Positions 50,138 to 58,434 of a stretch of 64,000 nt of DNA are shown here, one piece after another. The notes under the pieces were generated by a model. The model made no database searches and was not told where the DNA came from. It saw only the letters and a program-made list of their open reading frames with translations. The position numbers were made by a program, and so were the translations under genes. Every line of letters begins with the position of its first letter. The stretch's first letter is position 1. The DNA comes from Bacteroidota bacterium (GTDB taxonomy: Bacteria; Bacteroidota; Bacteroidia; Sphingobacteriales; Sphingobacteriaceae): positions 124,001 to 188,000 of the forward strand of contig JAMFRP010000038.1 of the NCBI GenBank assembly GCA_026224775.1, written 5' to 3'.

Positions 50138-50665
50138 TCAGTTACTGGCTTTTACCTTTAAATCCGAGATCAATTGATCAACAGATTCGTTGGTTAGTTT
50201 CTCGTAAAAAGTATACTCAGGGCTTATTTGCAGTACCGGGCCGTAACCACAGGCTGCCAAACATTCCACTCCGCGCCAGCTGAATAATCCGTCGGGCGTT
50301 ACATCACCTTCCTTAACACCCAGTTTTTGCTCAATATGATCCATTATTTTTTCGGCACCTACTAAGCAGCATGGGCCTGTACGGCAAACTTCCAGCATAT
50401 ATTTGCCTTGCGGGCGCATAAAGTACATGCTGTAAAAAGTAGCTACTTCGTAAACTTCAATATCCTGTATGTGCAGATAGTCGGCCACCTTATCCATTGC
50501 GGGGGCGCTTACCCAGCCAAATTCGGCTTGTACCAGGTGCAGGATCGGCAATAATGCTGATTTCTGTTTTCCTTCGGGATAACGGCTAACTATATCATCA
50601 AACTTGGCTACAAGCTCCGGTGAAAACTCTACCGGGATCGCTTCTGAATTGTCAACTCTAAGCAT
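50138..50665 (-). CDS. nuoE: NADH-quinone oxidoreductase subunit E
   Basis: The 175-residue thioredoxin-fold subunit carries the 2Fe-2S cluster N1a beside NuoF. The four cysteine ligands are in VCRTGPCCLVGAEK and VECLAACGYGPV. YSMYFMRPQGKYMLEVCRTG and the helical N-terminal domain (ILHLVQAEFGWVSAPAMDKVADYL) match the family. It overlaps the end of nuoD by eight bases and is followed after one base by the small 59-codon gene. Confidence 0.96.
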   Translation of the reverse strand: MLRVDNSEAIPVEFSPELVAKFDDIVSRYPEGKQKSALLPILHLVQAEFGWVSAPAMDKVADYLHIQDIEVYEVATFYSMYFMRPQGKYMLEVCRTGPCCLVGAEKIMDHIEQKLGVKEGDVTPDGLFSWRGVECLAACGYGPVLQISPEYTFYEKLTNESVDQLISDLKVKASN

Positions 50666-51869
50666 CTAATTCTCCGGCTATCACGTTTAAACTACTCATG
50701 TTAATAATCGCGTCAGACAGTAACATACCACGGCTCATTGGTGCATACATCTGGTAGTTGATAAAACTCGGCCTGCGGAAATGCAAGCGGTATGGTGATC
50801 TGCCACCATCATTAACCAAATAAAAACCTAATTCGCCATTGGCGCCTTCAACCGAGTGATATACTTCGGATGTTGGGGTATCTATTTCGCCCATCACTAT
50901 TTTAAAGTGATAAATAAGGGCTTCCATGTTATTGTAAACTTCTTCTTTTGGAGGCAGGTAGAACTCAGGCACATCAGCGTGGAATATGTCTGTCGGTTCT
51001 TTTTCCAGTTTCATTAAAGCCTGTTCAATAAGGCGCATGCTCTGCCACATTTCTTCGTTACGAACAAGGAAACGCGCATAAACGTCGCCATTTTCTCCAA
51101 CAGGTACTTCAAAATCAAAATCTTCGTATGAAGAATAAGGATTCATCGCCCTAACATCATAATCAACACCTGCCGCACGTAGTAACGGGCCGCTCCAGCT
51201 GTACGCCAATGCATCTTCAGCAGTTACTGCTGCAACGCCTTTGGTACGATCAACAAATATGCGGTTACGATTAAATAATGCCTGGAATTCTCTTAACACT
51301 GGCGGGAAATCCTTTAAGAATTTACGCAGTTTGTTAAAAGCTATGGCGTTAAAGTTACGCTCGAAACCACCTATACGACCAATGTTGGTAGTAAGGCGCG
51401 AGCCGCAAACTTCTTCGTAAATTTCATAAATAGCCTCACGGTATTCCATCATGTAAAGGAAACCAGTGAAAGCGCCGGTATCAACACCCAATACACCGTT
51501 ACATACAATATGATCTGATATACGGGCCAGTTCCATTACTATTACGCGCAGGTAATCAACACGTTTTGGGGTCTCGATACCTAACAGTTTTTCAACCGTC
51601 ATGTGCCAGCCCATGTTATTGATGGGTGATGAGCAATAGTTTAAACGATCGGTTAATGGGGTGATCTGGTAAAAAGGGCGGTGTTCAGCAATTTTTTCAA
51701 AAGCACGGTGTATATAACCAATGGTTGATACGCCGCTCATGATCCGTTCACCATCCAATTGCAACACGTTTTGAAAAACACCATGCGTAGCCGGGTGCGT
51801 TGGCCCTAAGTTAAGGGTTGAGGGCGCGGTTTGCGGATCGTTATCTGTATATACCGGGTGGTTCTGCAT
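50658..51869 (-). CDS. nuoD: NADH-quinone oxidoreductase subunit D
   Basis: The 49-kDa-type subunit (403 residues) lines the quinone pocket with NuoB. Recognised segments are LGPTHPATHGVFQNVLQLDGE near the start with the conserved His and the C-terminal VYHSVEGANGELGFYLVNDGGRSPYRLHFRRPSFINYQ. It lacks the N-terminal NuoC fusion seen in some bacteria; nuoC is a separate gene four bases upstream. Confidence 0.97.
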   Translation of the reverse strand: MQNHPVYTDNDPQTAPSTLNLGPTHPATHGVFQNVLQLDGERIMSGVSTIGYIHRAFEKIAEHRPFYQITPLTDRLNYCSSPINNMGWHMTVEKLLGIETPKRVDYLRVIVMELARISDHIVCNGVLGVDTGAFTGFLYMMEYREAIYEIYEEVCGSRLTTNIGRIGGFERNFNAIAFNKLRKFLKDFPPVLREFQALFNRNRIFVDRTKGVAAVTAEDALAYSWSGPLLRAAGVDYDVRAMNPYSSYEDFDFEVPVGENGDVYARFLVRNEEMWQSMRLIEQALMKLEKEPTDIFHADVPEFYLPPKEEVYNNMEALIYHFKIVMGEIDTPTSEVYHSVEGANGELGFYLVNDGGRSPYRLHFRRPSFINYQMYAPMSRGMLLSDAIINMSSLNVIAGELDA

Positions 51870-51872
51870 CTT

Positions 51873-52376
51873 CTATCTTCCGAAAAAATAATCTTTTTTA
51901 TCAACACGATTAGGGTCTTCCAGCGGATATTCTCTGCGCATCGGGAAAACCGTCATGTCATCAACATTTAATATCCTGCGTAAATCCGGGTGACCATCGA
52001 ATATCACTCCGAAAAAGTCATAAGTTTCACGCTCCATCCAATTAGCACCATGCCATACTGTTGTTGCAGTAGGGATGTGATAATCTTCGGCAGGTAAAAA
52101 AACTTTAATACGGATACGCACATTATTTATCAGGCTATGCAGGTGATAAATCACACCGATAGGTTTTTCCTGCTCTGGATAATGTATCGCGGTTATATCT
52201 GTTAAATAGATGAACTGTAATACAGTATCATTTTTTAAAAATTCTAATAGTTCAATTATTTGCTCACGGCCGGTTTCAATGGTTAATAAACCATATGGTT
52301 CGCCAACAACGGTTATTTGCTGGTCAAACTTTTCGTTGATCTTTTTTAAAAGTTCTTCGTTAGTGATCTTACCCAT
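51873..52376 (-). CDS. nuoC: NADH-quinone oxidoreductase subunit C
   Basis: The 30-kDa-type subunit (167 residues) supports the quinone-reducing module. Its signature WMERETYDFFGVIFDGHPDLRRIL is near residue 111, followed by PLEDPNRVDKKDYFFGR. Its start codon shares one base with the end of nuoB, and nuoD follows after three bases. Confidence 0.96.
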   Translation of the reverse strand: MGKITNEELLKKINEKFDQQITVVGEPYGLLTIETGREQIIELLEFLKNDTVLQFIYLTDITAIHYPEQEKPIGVIYHLHSLINNVRIRIKVFLPAEDYHIPTATTVWHGANWMERETYDFFGVIFDGHPDLRRILNVDDMTVFPMRREYPLEDPNRVDKKDYFFGR

Positions 52377-52918
52377 TACTGAATTCCGTATGAAGCTAAT
52401 AATTTCTGATACTCCGGCGTATTACGACGGCGCAGCGATTCTGTTTGTACTAATTTCTGGATACCTATAAAGCCATCAATAATAGCTTCGGGGCGTGGCG
52501 GGCAGCCGGGTACGTAAACGTCAACCGGGATAATCTCATCAATACCCTGCAATACAGAATAGGTATCAAATATACCACCGCTTGATGCGCAGGCGCCAAC
52601 AGCCATTACCCAACGGGGCTCGGCCATTTGCAGGTAAACCTGACGAAGTACAGGACCCATCTTTTTGGATATGGTACCCATAACCATTAACAAGTCGGCC
52701 TGGCGGGGAGAAAAACTCAAACGCTCGGCACCAAACCTCGACAAATCATAATGAGAAGCCATAGTGGCCATAAACTCTATACCACAGCAAGAAGTGGCAA
52801 ATGGCAGTGGCCATAACGAGTTTGAACGTGCTAAACCTATTGCTTTATCAAGCGAAGTAGCAAAAAACCCAGCACCTTCTACACCAGGAGGAGCTTCAAC
52901 TAACTGAATATCACTCAT
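52376..52918 (-). CDS. nuoB: NADH-quinone oxidoreductase subunit B
   Basis: The 180-residue subunit binds the last iron-sulfur cluster, N2, next to quinone. The ligands are the tandem Cys in TSCCGIEFMATMASHYDLSRFGAERL and two more cysteines in VGACASSGGIF and VPGCPPRPEAIIDGFIGIQKLV. All are present. It follows nuoA after 116 bases, the largest gap in this part of the operon. Confidence 0.97.
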   Translation of the reverse strand: MSDIQLVEAPPGVEGAGFFATSLDKAIGLARSNSLWPLPFATSCCGIEFMATMASHYDLSRFGAERLSFSPRQADLLMVMGTISKKMGPVLRQVYLQMAEPRWVMAVGACASSGGIFDTYSVLQGIDEIIPVDVYVPGCPPRPEAIIDGFIGIQKLVQTESLRRRNTPEYQKLLASYGIQ

Positions 52919-53034
52919 GAACTATATAATACAAAAACCTATCCAAACGCAGAAAGGATAAGCAAATTTACAATTATTTATACTGTATTTGATACACTAT
53001 GTTATTGATAGAATATATTTAGAATGAATCTAAA

Positions 53035-53406
53035 CTAATCCCAGTCTAACGCACCTTTTTTGATGATGTAGATAAAGCCCAATAACAGCGTAGCCATAAA
53101 AATGAACATTTCTATCATCCCGCTGCCACCCAGCGCTTTAAAGTTTACAGCCCACGGGTACATGAAAATAACCTCCACATCAAACAAAACAAATAGTATA
53201 GCTACCAGGAAATATTTGATTGATATTGGAGTACGGGCATTACCAACAACTTCGATACCCGATTCAAATGGGGTTAACTTATCTTTAGTGGCGCGTTTAG
53301 GGCCTATTTTGTGTGTTACGAACATTGTGCCAACCACAAAACCAACTGCTACGATCATTTGAAAAATAATCGGCAAAAAATTTACCGGCATACTTTGTAC
53401 TTCCAT
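53035..53406 (-). CDS. nuoA: NADH-quinone oxidoreductase subunit A
   Basis: First gene of the complex I operon: a 123-residue, three-helix membrane subunit with the conserved acidic loop TPFESGIEVVGNARTPISIKYFLVAILFVLFDVEVIFMYPWAV. A TAnnTTTG element ends four bases before the ATG at 53406, so either that start is leaderless or translation begins at the ATG five codons later (53391), giving MPVNFLPIIFQM, which looks more like other NuoA starts. A terminator upstream separates the operon from the TPR gene. Confidence 0.94.
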   Translation of the reverse strand: MEVQSMPVNFLPIIFQMIVAVGFVVGTMFVTHKIGPKRATKDKLTPFESGIEVVGNARTPISIKYFLVAILFVLFDVEVIFMYPWAVNFKALGGSGMIEMFIFMATLLLGFIYIIKKGALDWD

Positions 53407-53410
53407 GCTG

Positions 53411-53418
53411 CAAATATA
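53411..53418 (-). promoter_or_regulatory. promoter -7 element of the nuo operon
   Basis: Minus-strand TATATTTG is an exact TAnnTTTG match. It ends four bases before the first possible nuoA start codon, so transcription should begin about at that ATG. Confidence 0.5.
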
Positions 53419-53433
53419 CTAATGGATCAACAA

Positions 53434-53468
53434 TAAAAAAGGCCTCATTTAATTGAGGCCCTTTTTAT
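53434..53468 (-). terminator. terminator of the TPR gene, upstream of nuoA
   Basis: GGCCTCA at 53441-53447 and TGAGGCC at 53454-53460 form a 7-bp GC stem extended by A and T runs on each side, ten bases after the TPR stop codon. Confidence 0.75.
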
Positions 53469-53477
53469 TAGCATTTT

Positions 53478-55163
53478 TTATTTTTTTCCCTTCTTTTTCA
53501 TGAAGTCTGTTGCTTCAGAATCGGTTGGATCATTGAGCAAGGCCTTTGAATAATTATCAGTTGCCTGTGCATCATCTTTTACCTTATACTCGTAGTATCT
53601 GCCCAGGTAATCATAAGCAGCAGCCAAGCCTTTTTTATCAGCTGGGGTAAGTGCTGGTTTTGATGTTACAATTTTAATGTAATCCTGATAATAAGGGATT
53701 GCCAAACCTTTTATGTTATTACGATCTGCATCTTTAGTGTCATTAACATAAGCTCTGTAAAGCGCAGCAATAGCAACCGGCTGTGTAGCCAGGTGTTGAA
53801 TCCTTGCGAAAGCAGAGTCAGCTTTAGTTAATAAAGTGGTATCTGGTTTTTTAGCGTCAAAAGCATAGTAATAAGCACTCCCCTCACGGAAAAGATCATT
53901 TAATGATTCTTTTTTAGATTTATCAATGTACAACGCATACTCGTCACCAGCTTGTTTGTATTTCTTCGCAGTATAAAGCGATTTTGCAATTTCAGCTAAT
54001 ACATCAGTTTGTGTACTATCCAGTTCGTAAGCTTTTTGCAGGTTCAACATACCAATTGAATCCTGACCTGACGCGATTTGCAAGTGACCTAAATATAAGT
54101 AATCCGCAGGAATAATACGTTTAGGATCGGCTTTAGTCATCCAGGTATTCATAGCAGATAAGCCAGCAGGATAATCTTTGTTCTCATAAGCTGCATAAGC
54201 TAAGTAACGATATATCCTTAAATTGGTTGTTGCTGATTTTGACAGATCAGTAGCTACTGTTTCTAATATCTTATAATCGGCCGGGTCATGTGCCGAGATC
54301 AAGAAATCCGCATAGCGCATTTGTGATTCAACAGACATATCAGTTAAGCTTAAATATTTTTGATAGTGCTCAACCGCTTCCTGCCTTTTAGCTGCCTGTG
54401 ATGCATCACTGTTTGACCAACGTAAATCTGTTTCAGCCCACTCACGATAAGCTGGTCCAAAGTTAGGGTCGATAGCTAATGCTGCCTGAAATTTAGCTTC
54501 AGCATCAGTATAGTTATTTGCAAATTTTAATATTACACCTTCGGCAACATCAGCAGATGCCAGTTTTGGATCAATCTCCAATGCTGCATCGAAATCGTTG
54601 GATGCCTGTGTATTTTGCAATTGCGATAAGTACGCGTTACCTCTGGCCAATAATAAATCAGTATTTTTAGGATTAATAGTTAAGCCTTTAGTCAATACGT
54701 CAATAGCCGATTTAGCATCAGCCGGTGCTATAGATGCACTTGCTGATGGCACTAATAAGTATGATTTACCTACATATACATAAGGTTCAACATCTTTTTT
54801 AGTTGCTAAAGCCAAAGCCTGGTTAAAATTGGTGGTGGCTGTAGCCCTGTCTTTATCAAGAAATGCTACGGCACCCAAACCTGCATAGTTTAAGGCAGAT
54901 TTAGGATTAACAGCCAAACCTTTATTAAAGATTAGTTTTGCTGAATCAGCTTCGTCCTGTTGCAGGTAAACCCAGCCCAGGTAAAAATAGTCCGCATCTT
55001 TAGTTGGTTCTGTAACCGTTAGGTTTTTAAGTATCGATTTTGCTTTTGAATATTGCTCGGCATTAATCGCTTTCTTAGCATCATCAAGGCTTTGTGCATT
55101 AGCCACAGAACCTATGCATACCAATCCTAATGCTGCCACAGCTACTTTACTGGTAATTTTCAT
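53478..55163 (-). CDS. tetratricopeptide repeat protein, exported
   Basis: A 561-residue protein with a signal peptide (about 1-23, VAVAALGLVCIGSVANA) followed by at least six tetratricopeptide repeats spread along the chain (for example DADYFYLGWVYLQQDEADSAKLIFNKGLAVNPKSALNYAGLGAVAFL). TPR units bind other proteins. In Bacteroidota a gene of this type commonly closes the exbB-exbD-tonB operon, and it lies 31 bases after the PstS-like lipoprotein gene. A periplasmic role linked to TonB-driven uptake is a guess from position. Confidence 0.85.
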   Translation of the reverse strand: MKITSKVAVAALGLVCIGSVANAQSLDDAKKAINAEQYSKAKSILKNLTVTEPTKDADYFYLGWVYLQQDEADSAKLIFNKGLAVNPKSALNYAGLGAVAFLDKDRATATTNFNQALALATKKDVEPYVYVGKSYLLVPSASASIAPADAKSAIDVLTKGLTINPKNTDLLLARGNAYLSQLQNTQASNDFDAALEIDPKLASADVAEGVILKFANNYTDAEAKFQAALAIDPNFGPAYREWAETDLRWSNSDASQAAKRQEAVEHYQKYLSLTDMSVESQMRYADFLISAHDPADYKILETVATDLSKSATTNLRIYRYLAYAAYENKDYPAGLSAMNTWMTKADPKRIIPADYLYLGHLQIASGQDSIGMLNLQKAYELDSTQTDVLAEIAKSLYTAKKYKQAGDEYALYIDKSKKESLNDLFREGSAYYYAFDAKKPDTTLLTKADSAFARIQHLATQPVAIAALYRAYVNDTKDADRNNIKGLAIPYYQDYIKIVTSKPALTPADKKGLAAAYDYLGRYYEYKVKDDAQATDNYSKALLNDPTDSEATDFMKKKGKK

Positions 55164-55194
55164 TTGGAATTATTTATATTAGAATTATATTAGT

Positions 55195-56106
55195 TTATTT
55201 CTTTTTTATCACAATCTCTCTTTCAGGCATCACACTTGGTAATAAACCCGAACTCAGAACTATTCGCTGGCCGCGATCACTGTTTAAAAACAATTCGAAC
55301 CCGGTACCTAAGCCCTGCCTACCTGTGCAATTTATAATATACAAGTCTCTTTTTAACGGATATTGCCCTAATGACAATGTTTGTTGCGAAGGCTTGTAAT
55401 ATTGCGTTCCGTATTTTTTATTATCCCCGTCTTTAACACTTACAATTTTAATATTGTTTACCGCGTCTGCATAATCCTTATCGGGATCATCCAGCCAGTT
55501 AAAGCCTGTAAAGCCAATAGCGTCCGGATGTGTACTAACGTATTTTATTACCTCTTTATTTGATTTGAGTGCAAAAATATTCTTTAGTTTAAAGTCGGTA
55601 ACACCCGATAATGTTTTCAAATATCGCACCAAACTAGAATTTGGGTCATCAAAAACAATATTCATAGCTGATTTTGCCTGCCCGTTAAGCATTTTCTTAA
55701 TATCGGCAACAGTTATTGTAGTGTCATTTGACGCTTTGTTTACAATTATGGCTACCGCGTCAATTGCAAAACGACTAACCGAAGGTGTCAGTTGCCTGGT
55801 TTTTAAAACTTTTAATTCACTACTATCTAATTGCCTGGATATGATGACCACCCGAACGCTGTCCTGTAGTAAAAGATTCACTACCTCATTTTCGGGTTTG
55901 TAAATAATTTGCGGTTGGGCTTTTGGATCAAGTGCTTTGAAAATATAGTTTTCCTCTTCTACAATCGGCTCAAATGATTCATCAGCGGCAAATTTCGCGT
56001 TGCCCTCAGAAATGGTGTCGTTATAAGCGACAGGCTTTTGTTTACAAGCCTGAAATGCTAATATAAAAACAAAGCCAAGGGCAGCAATTTTTAATTTATT
56101 CATCAT
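55195..56106 (-). CDS. PstS-like phosphate-binding type lipoprotein
   Basis: A roughly 300-residue solute-binding protein with a lipobox (FILAFQACKQK; the Cys is near residue 20). The fold is that of PstS-type periplasmic proteins: substrate-loop segments include IDAVAIIVNKASNDTTITVADIKKMLNG, FDDPNSSLVRYLKTLSG and TGFNWLDDPDKDY, and the chain ends QRIVLSSGLLPSVMPEREIVI. The ATG pair at 56106/56103 is the likely start; the ORF extends to 56169 without a plausible start. No Pst transporter genes are adjacent. Its place in the TonB operon is common in Bacteroidota; the ligand is unknown. Confidence 0.8.
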   Translation of the reverse strand: MMNKLKIAALGFVFILAFQACKQKPVAYNDTISEGNAKFAADESFEPIVEEENYIFKALDPKAQPQIIYKPENEVVNLLLQDSVRVVIISRQLDSSELKVLKTRQLTPSVSRFAIDAVAIIVNKASNDTTITVADIKKMLNGQAKSAMNIVFDDPNSSLVRYLKTLSGVTDFKLKNIFALKSNKEVIKYVSTHPDAIGFTGFNWLDDPDKDYADAVNNIKIVSVKDGDNKKYGTQYYKPSQQTLSLGQYPLKRDLYIINCTGRQGLGTGFELFLNSDRGQRIVLSSGLLPSVMPEREIVIKKK

Positions 56107-56326
56107 CGGGTTGTTTTTTAAAAATACGAAATGACCTATAAATACCATAAGCCACAAGTAATCCTCCAACAGTCATTCGCTGTGTACTGCCCATATTAAG
56201 CTCAAGTTTATCTGTAAACATAATTATCAGCCCAAGTATGGTAACGCACACTAATGTGGCTACACCTAAAATGAGCAAAAACCGCCTTGTGAGCGATTTT
56301 TGCTTATCATGTAAATTTGATGACAT
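56096..56326 (-). CDS. hypothetical small membrane protein, about 76 aa
   Basis: The product has two membrane helices (LLILGVATLVCVTILGLIIMF and TVGGLLVAYGIYRSF) and a polar tail ending KKQPDDE. The ATG at 56326, giving MSSNLHDKQKSL, lies four bases after the tonB stop; the earlier in-frame start at 56362 would overlap tonB. It overlaps the lipoprotein start by about ten bases, so it belongs to the same operon. No known family is recognised. Confidence 0.65.
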   Translation of the reverse strand: MSSNLHDKQKSLTRRFLLILGVATLVCVTILGLIIMFTDKLELNMGSTQRMTVGGLLVAYGIYRSFRIFKKQPDDE

Positions 56327-56330
56327 TGTT

Positions 56331-56975
56331 CTATTGATCAGCGTCTGCCAGTGAGAATGCAAATGAAATGGTAAACTGTACCCTTACACTTTGACCATTT
56401 TGTTTACCTGGCCTCCAGGCTGGTGATGACTTAACTGCTGAAGCTGCTGCATCGCCCATAGTAGGAGATGGTGCACGTAGTACTTTAACATCAGTTAAAC
56501 TTCCGTCCTTTTCAACAACGAAGGTGATTATAACTTTACCTGAGGTACCGTTTTCCCTATCAACAGCAGGGAATTTCACAGCTTTCGCTAAGTAGTTATT
56601 AAATCCTGCTGCGCCACCATTTTTAAACTCAGGCTCCTGCTCAACTGCAGCAAATACCTGGTTTGGATCGGCCTCAGTAACCTTAGCGTCTGAATTACCA
56701 ACCGGTTGGTCGATATTTATATCAGCATTAGGGTTACCTTTCTGGTTGTTCTGACCGGGGTCAGCAGTTTTCAACTCAGCAACCGTTGGCGGCGGAGTTT
56801 TAACTTCGTTATCCGGTTTTACTACCGGAGGAGGAAACTTAACCTGGTCAACCTTCGGTTTTGGTGGTTCCGGAGGTGGCGGAGGTGGTTTCTTAGCCGG
56901 GTCAACGGGTGGTGGTGGTAATAACTTAACATCCGTAAGCTTCACTATGAGGAGCTTTGGGGATGAACCCTTCAA
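56331..56975 (-). CDS. tonB: TonB energy transducer, C-terminal part (frameshifted gene)
   Basis: This frame carries the periplasmic and C-terminal TonB domains: a proline-rich linker (LLPPPPVDPAKKPPPPPPEPPKPK, about 17-40 of this frame) and the TonB C-terminal domain with FNNYLAKAVKFPAVDRENGTSGKVIITFVVEKDGSLTDVKVL and SSPAWRPGKQNGQSVRVQFTISF. The N-terminal membrane anchor lies in another frame, at 56926-57159. The natural product requires joining the two with a +1 shift near 56950, best after CAT where GTGAAGCTT restores VKLTDVKLL. The ORF start at 56975 is a TTG and is unlikely to be a real start. Either a mutation, an assembly error or frameshifting is involved. Confidence 0.8.
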   Translation of the reverse strand: MKGSSPKLLIVKLTDVKLLPPPPVDPAKKPPPPPPEPPKPKVDQVKFPPPVVKPDNEVKTPPPTVAELKTADPGQNNQKGNPNADINIDQPVGNSDAKVTEADPNQVFAAVEQEPEFKNGGAAGFNNYLAKAVKFPAVDRENGTSGKVIITFVVEKDGSLTDVKVLRAPSPTMGDAAASAVKSSPAWRPGKQNGQSVRVQFTISFAFSLADADQ

Positions 56976-57159
56976 TGGCGTTTACAATTGTATTTATAGA
57001 TATAACAAATACAAAAAATACTGAGCCAAATAAAAGGGCCAGATTGGTGCTTTTAGCATTCTGTTGTCTTAATTCGTAAGCGCCATATTCTTTATTGCGC
57101 CCCTTAAAGATAACATCGGTCCAATCCTTCTTGAAAATATCTAATTTAGATCCTAACAT
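56926..57159 (-). CDS. tonB: TonB energy transducer, N-terminal anchor part (frameshifted gene)
   Basis: The 77-residue frame begins MLGSKLDIFKKDWTDVIFKGRNKEYGAYELRQQNAKS and contains the TonB membrane anchor NLALLFGSVFFVFVISINTIV. This is the standard start of Bacteroidota TonB proteins (cytoplasmic GRNKEYGAYELR segment, then one helix). The frame ends after IPKAPHSEAYGC at a stop codon 50 bases into the start of the C-terminal frame. It is preceded by the exbD gene after 33 bases. Together with the next frame it should make one protein of about 270 residues. Confidence 0.75.
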   Translation of the reverse strand: MLGSKLDIFKKDWTDVIFKGRNKEYGAYELRQQNAKSTNLALLFGSVFFVFVISINTIVNAIEGFIPKAPHSEAYGC

Positions 57160-57192
57160 CTTTCAGGCTTTAATAATTTACTAATAATCCTA

Positions 57193-57732
57193 TTATTTAT
57201 ATAGTCCGTCTCTTTTCAACAAACCAATTTCAACAGGTGTAATATCAACTATGGCGCGGCTATCAATACCTGTTATATTCAGTTCGTCCATTACGGCTAC
57301 AACATTTTCATAGGTACTTTGCGCGCTTGGTTTTACAACAACAATCATTCCCTGACCGCCGTGGCTTTGTTTGATCGCCTTGTCCTGATCAATCAAAACT
57401 TTACGCAAATCTTCTTTACCATAACCAATAACGGTAGGCTGGCTTTTTCCAGGCTCACCAACAAACCATTCCAGTTTGTTGTTATTACCTAATAAAAGCG
57501 TCATTGTTCTTGTTGCCGGCACAGGCAGCTGTTGTTTAGTCAGATCGTCCTTATCAGGCATGATCAATTCCATTGCTTTCGGCTTACTTAGGGTAGTTGT
57601 AAGGATGAAGAAGGTAATCAAAAGGAAAGCCAAATCCACCATGGCTGTTAAATCCACGCGTGTTGCTTTCTTCTTGGTTCTTACCTTGCCACCTTTATGC
57701 TTACCCCCGCCGGAGGTATCTAATTCTGCCAT
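57193..57732 (-). CDS. exbD: ExbD/TolR family biopolymer transport protein (second copy)
   Basis: A 179-residue membrane-anchored stator subunit. After a Lys-rich cytoplasmic start comes one helix, DLTAMVDLAFLLITFFILTTTLS, with the conserved Asp of ExbD proteins at its start (VDLAFLLI), then a periplasmic domain. ExbB-ExbD uses the proton gradient to energise TonB. It lies 33 bases before the tonB frames and three bases after the first exbD copy. Confidence 0.9.
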   Translation of the reverse strand: MAELDTSGGGKHKGGKVRTKKKATRVDLTAMVDLAFLLITFFILTTTLSKPKAMELIMPDKDDLTKQQLPVPATRTMTLLLGNNNKLEWFVGEPGKSQPTVIGYGKEDLRKVLIDQDKAIKQSHGGQGMIVVVKPSAQSTYENVVAVMDELNITGIDSRAIVDITPVEIGLLKRDGLYK

Positions 57733-57735
57733 TTC

Positions 57736-58344
57736 TTATTTCGATTTTAAGGCTGTTATTAAATTAAATCTGTCAACTTTCTGTTTCTGCAAGGAAGATA
57801 TTACCTTCTGTACAGTAGGATATTCTTCTTTGCTATCACCTTTAATTCCTATTTTCAGCTCCTTATCGTGCAGGTATTTATCGGCTAAACGTGCAGAGTG
57901 TACCCAATCATACAGTTCATTAGTATTAGTTGTATCAACTGGTACGCCAGGCTGCGCTAATGCTGCGCGTTGTTTAGGATCCATATCCAAAAAACCTTTA
58001 AGCTGAGCAATCGGTAAACCGAATGATTCAACTCCTGCAAACGCGTTCTTTTCATCAGGAGTGAAAGCAATTTTGTACTTATCGCCCATTATTTCTAATG
58101 TTTTTTTGCGTACATCATCGCCCTCAACATTAAAGAACACTTTTCCCTGGCCTATAAGTATCGTTGAAAAATCAACTTCGGGTATAGGGCCAATTATAGT
58201 GGCTGCAGGTATCCCTATCTTAGTTGGGTCCTGAGTTTTAGGTTTCGCTGATAATATAAAAAAGGTTAGCAAAAGGAAAGCTACGTCGCACATTGCCGTC
58301 ATGTCAATTGCCGTGCTCTTCCTTGCGACTTTTACTCTGGGCAT
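57736..58344 (-). CDS. exbD: ExbD/TolR family biopolymer transport protein (first copy)
   Basis: The 202-residue protein has a short basic start, the ExbD helix DMTAMCDVAFLLLTFFILSAK with its conserved Asp, and a periplasmic domain somewhat longer than the second copy (GVESFGLPIAQLKGFLDMDPKQRAALAQPGVPVDTTNTNELYDW). Two exbD genes in tandem behind exbB is a common arrangement in this phylum. The two proteins differ enough that they probably form a mixed dimer. Confidence 0.9.
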   Translation of the reverse strand: MPRVKVARKSTAIDMTAMCDVAFLLLTFFILSAKPKTQDPTKIGIPAATIIGPIPEVDFSTILIGQGKVFFNVEGDDVRKKTLEIMGDKYKIAFTPDEKNAFAGVESFGLPIAQLKGFLDMDPKQRAALAQPGVPVDTTNTNELYDWVHSARLADKYLHDKELKIGIKGDSKEEYPTVQKVISSLQKQKVDRFNLITALKSK

Positions 58345-58434
58345 AATCTATTTTATTAAAATGAGTAAGTGTAATTAATTTATATACACCGGCCGCCATT
58401 AGCTGCCGGTGTAAAACAAATTGTACCTTTTTTA

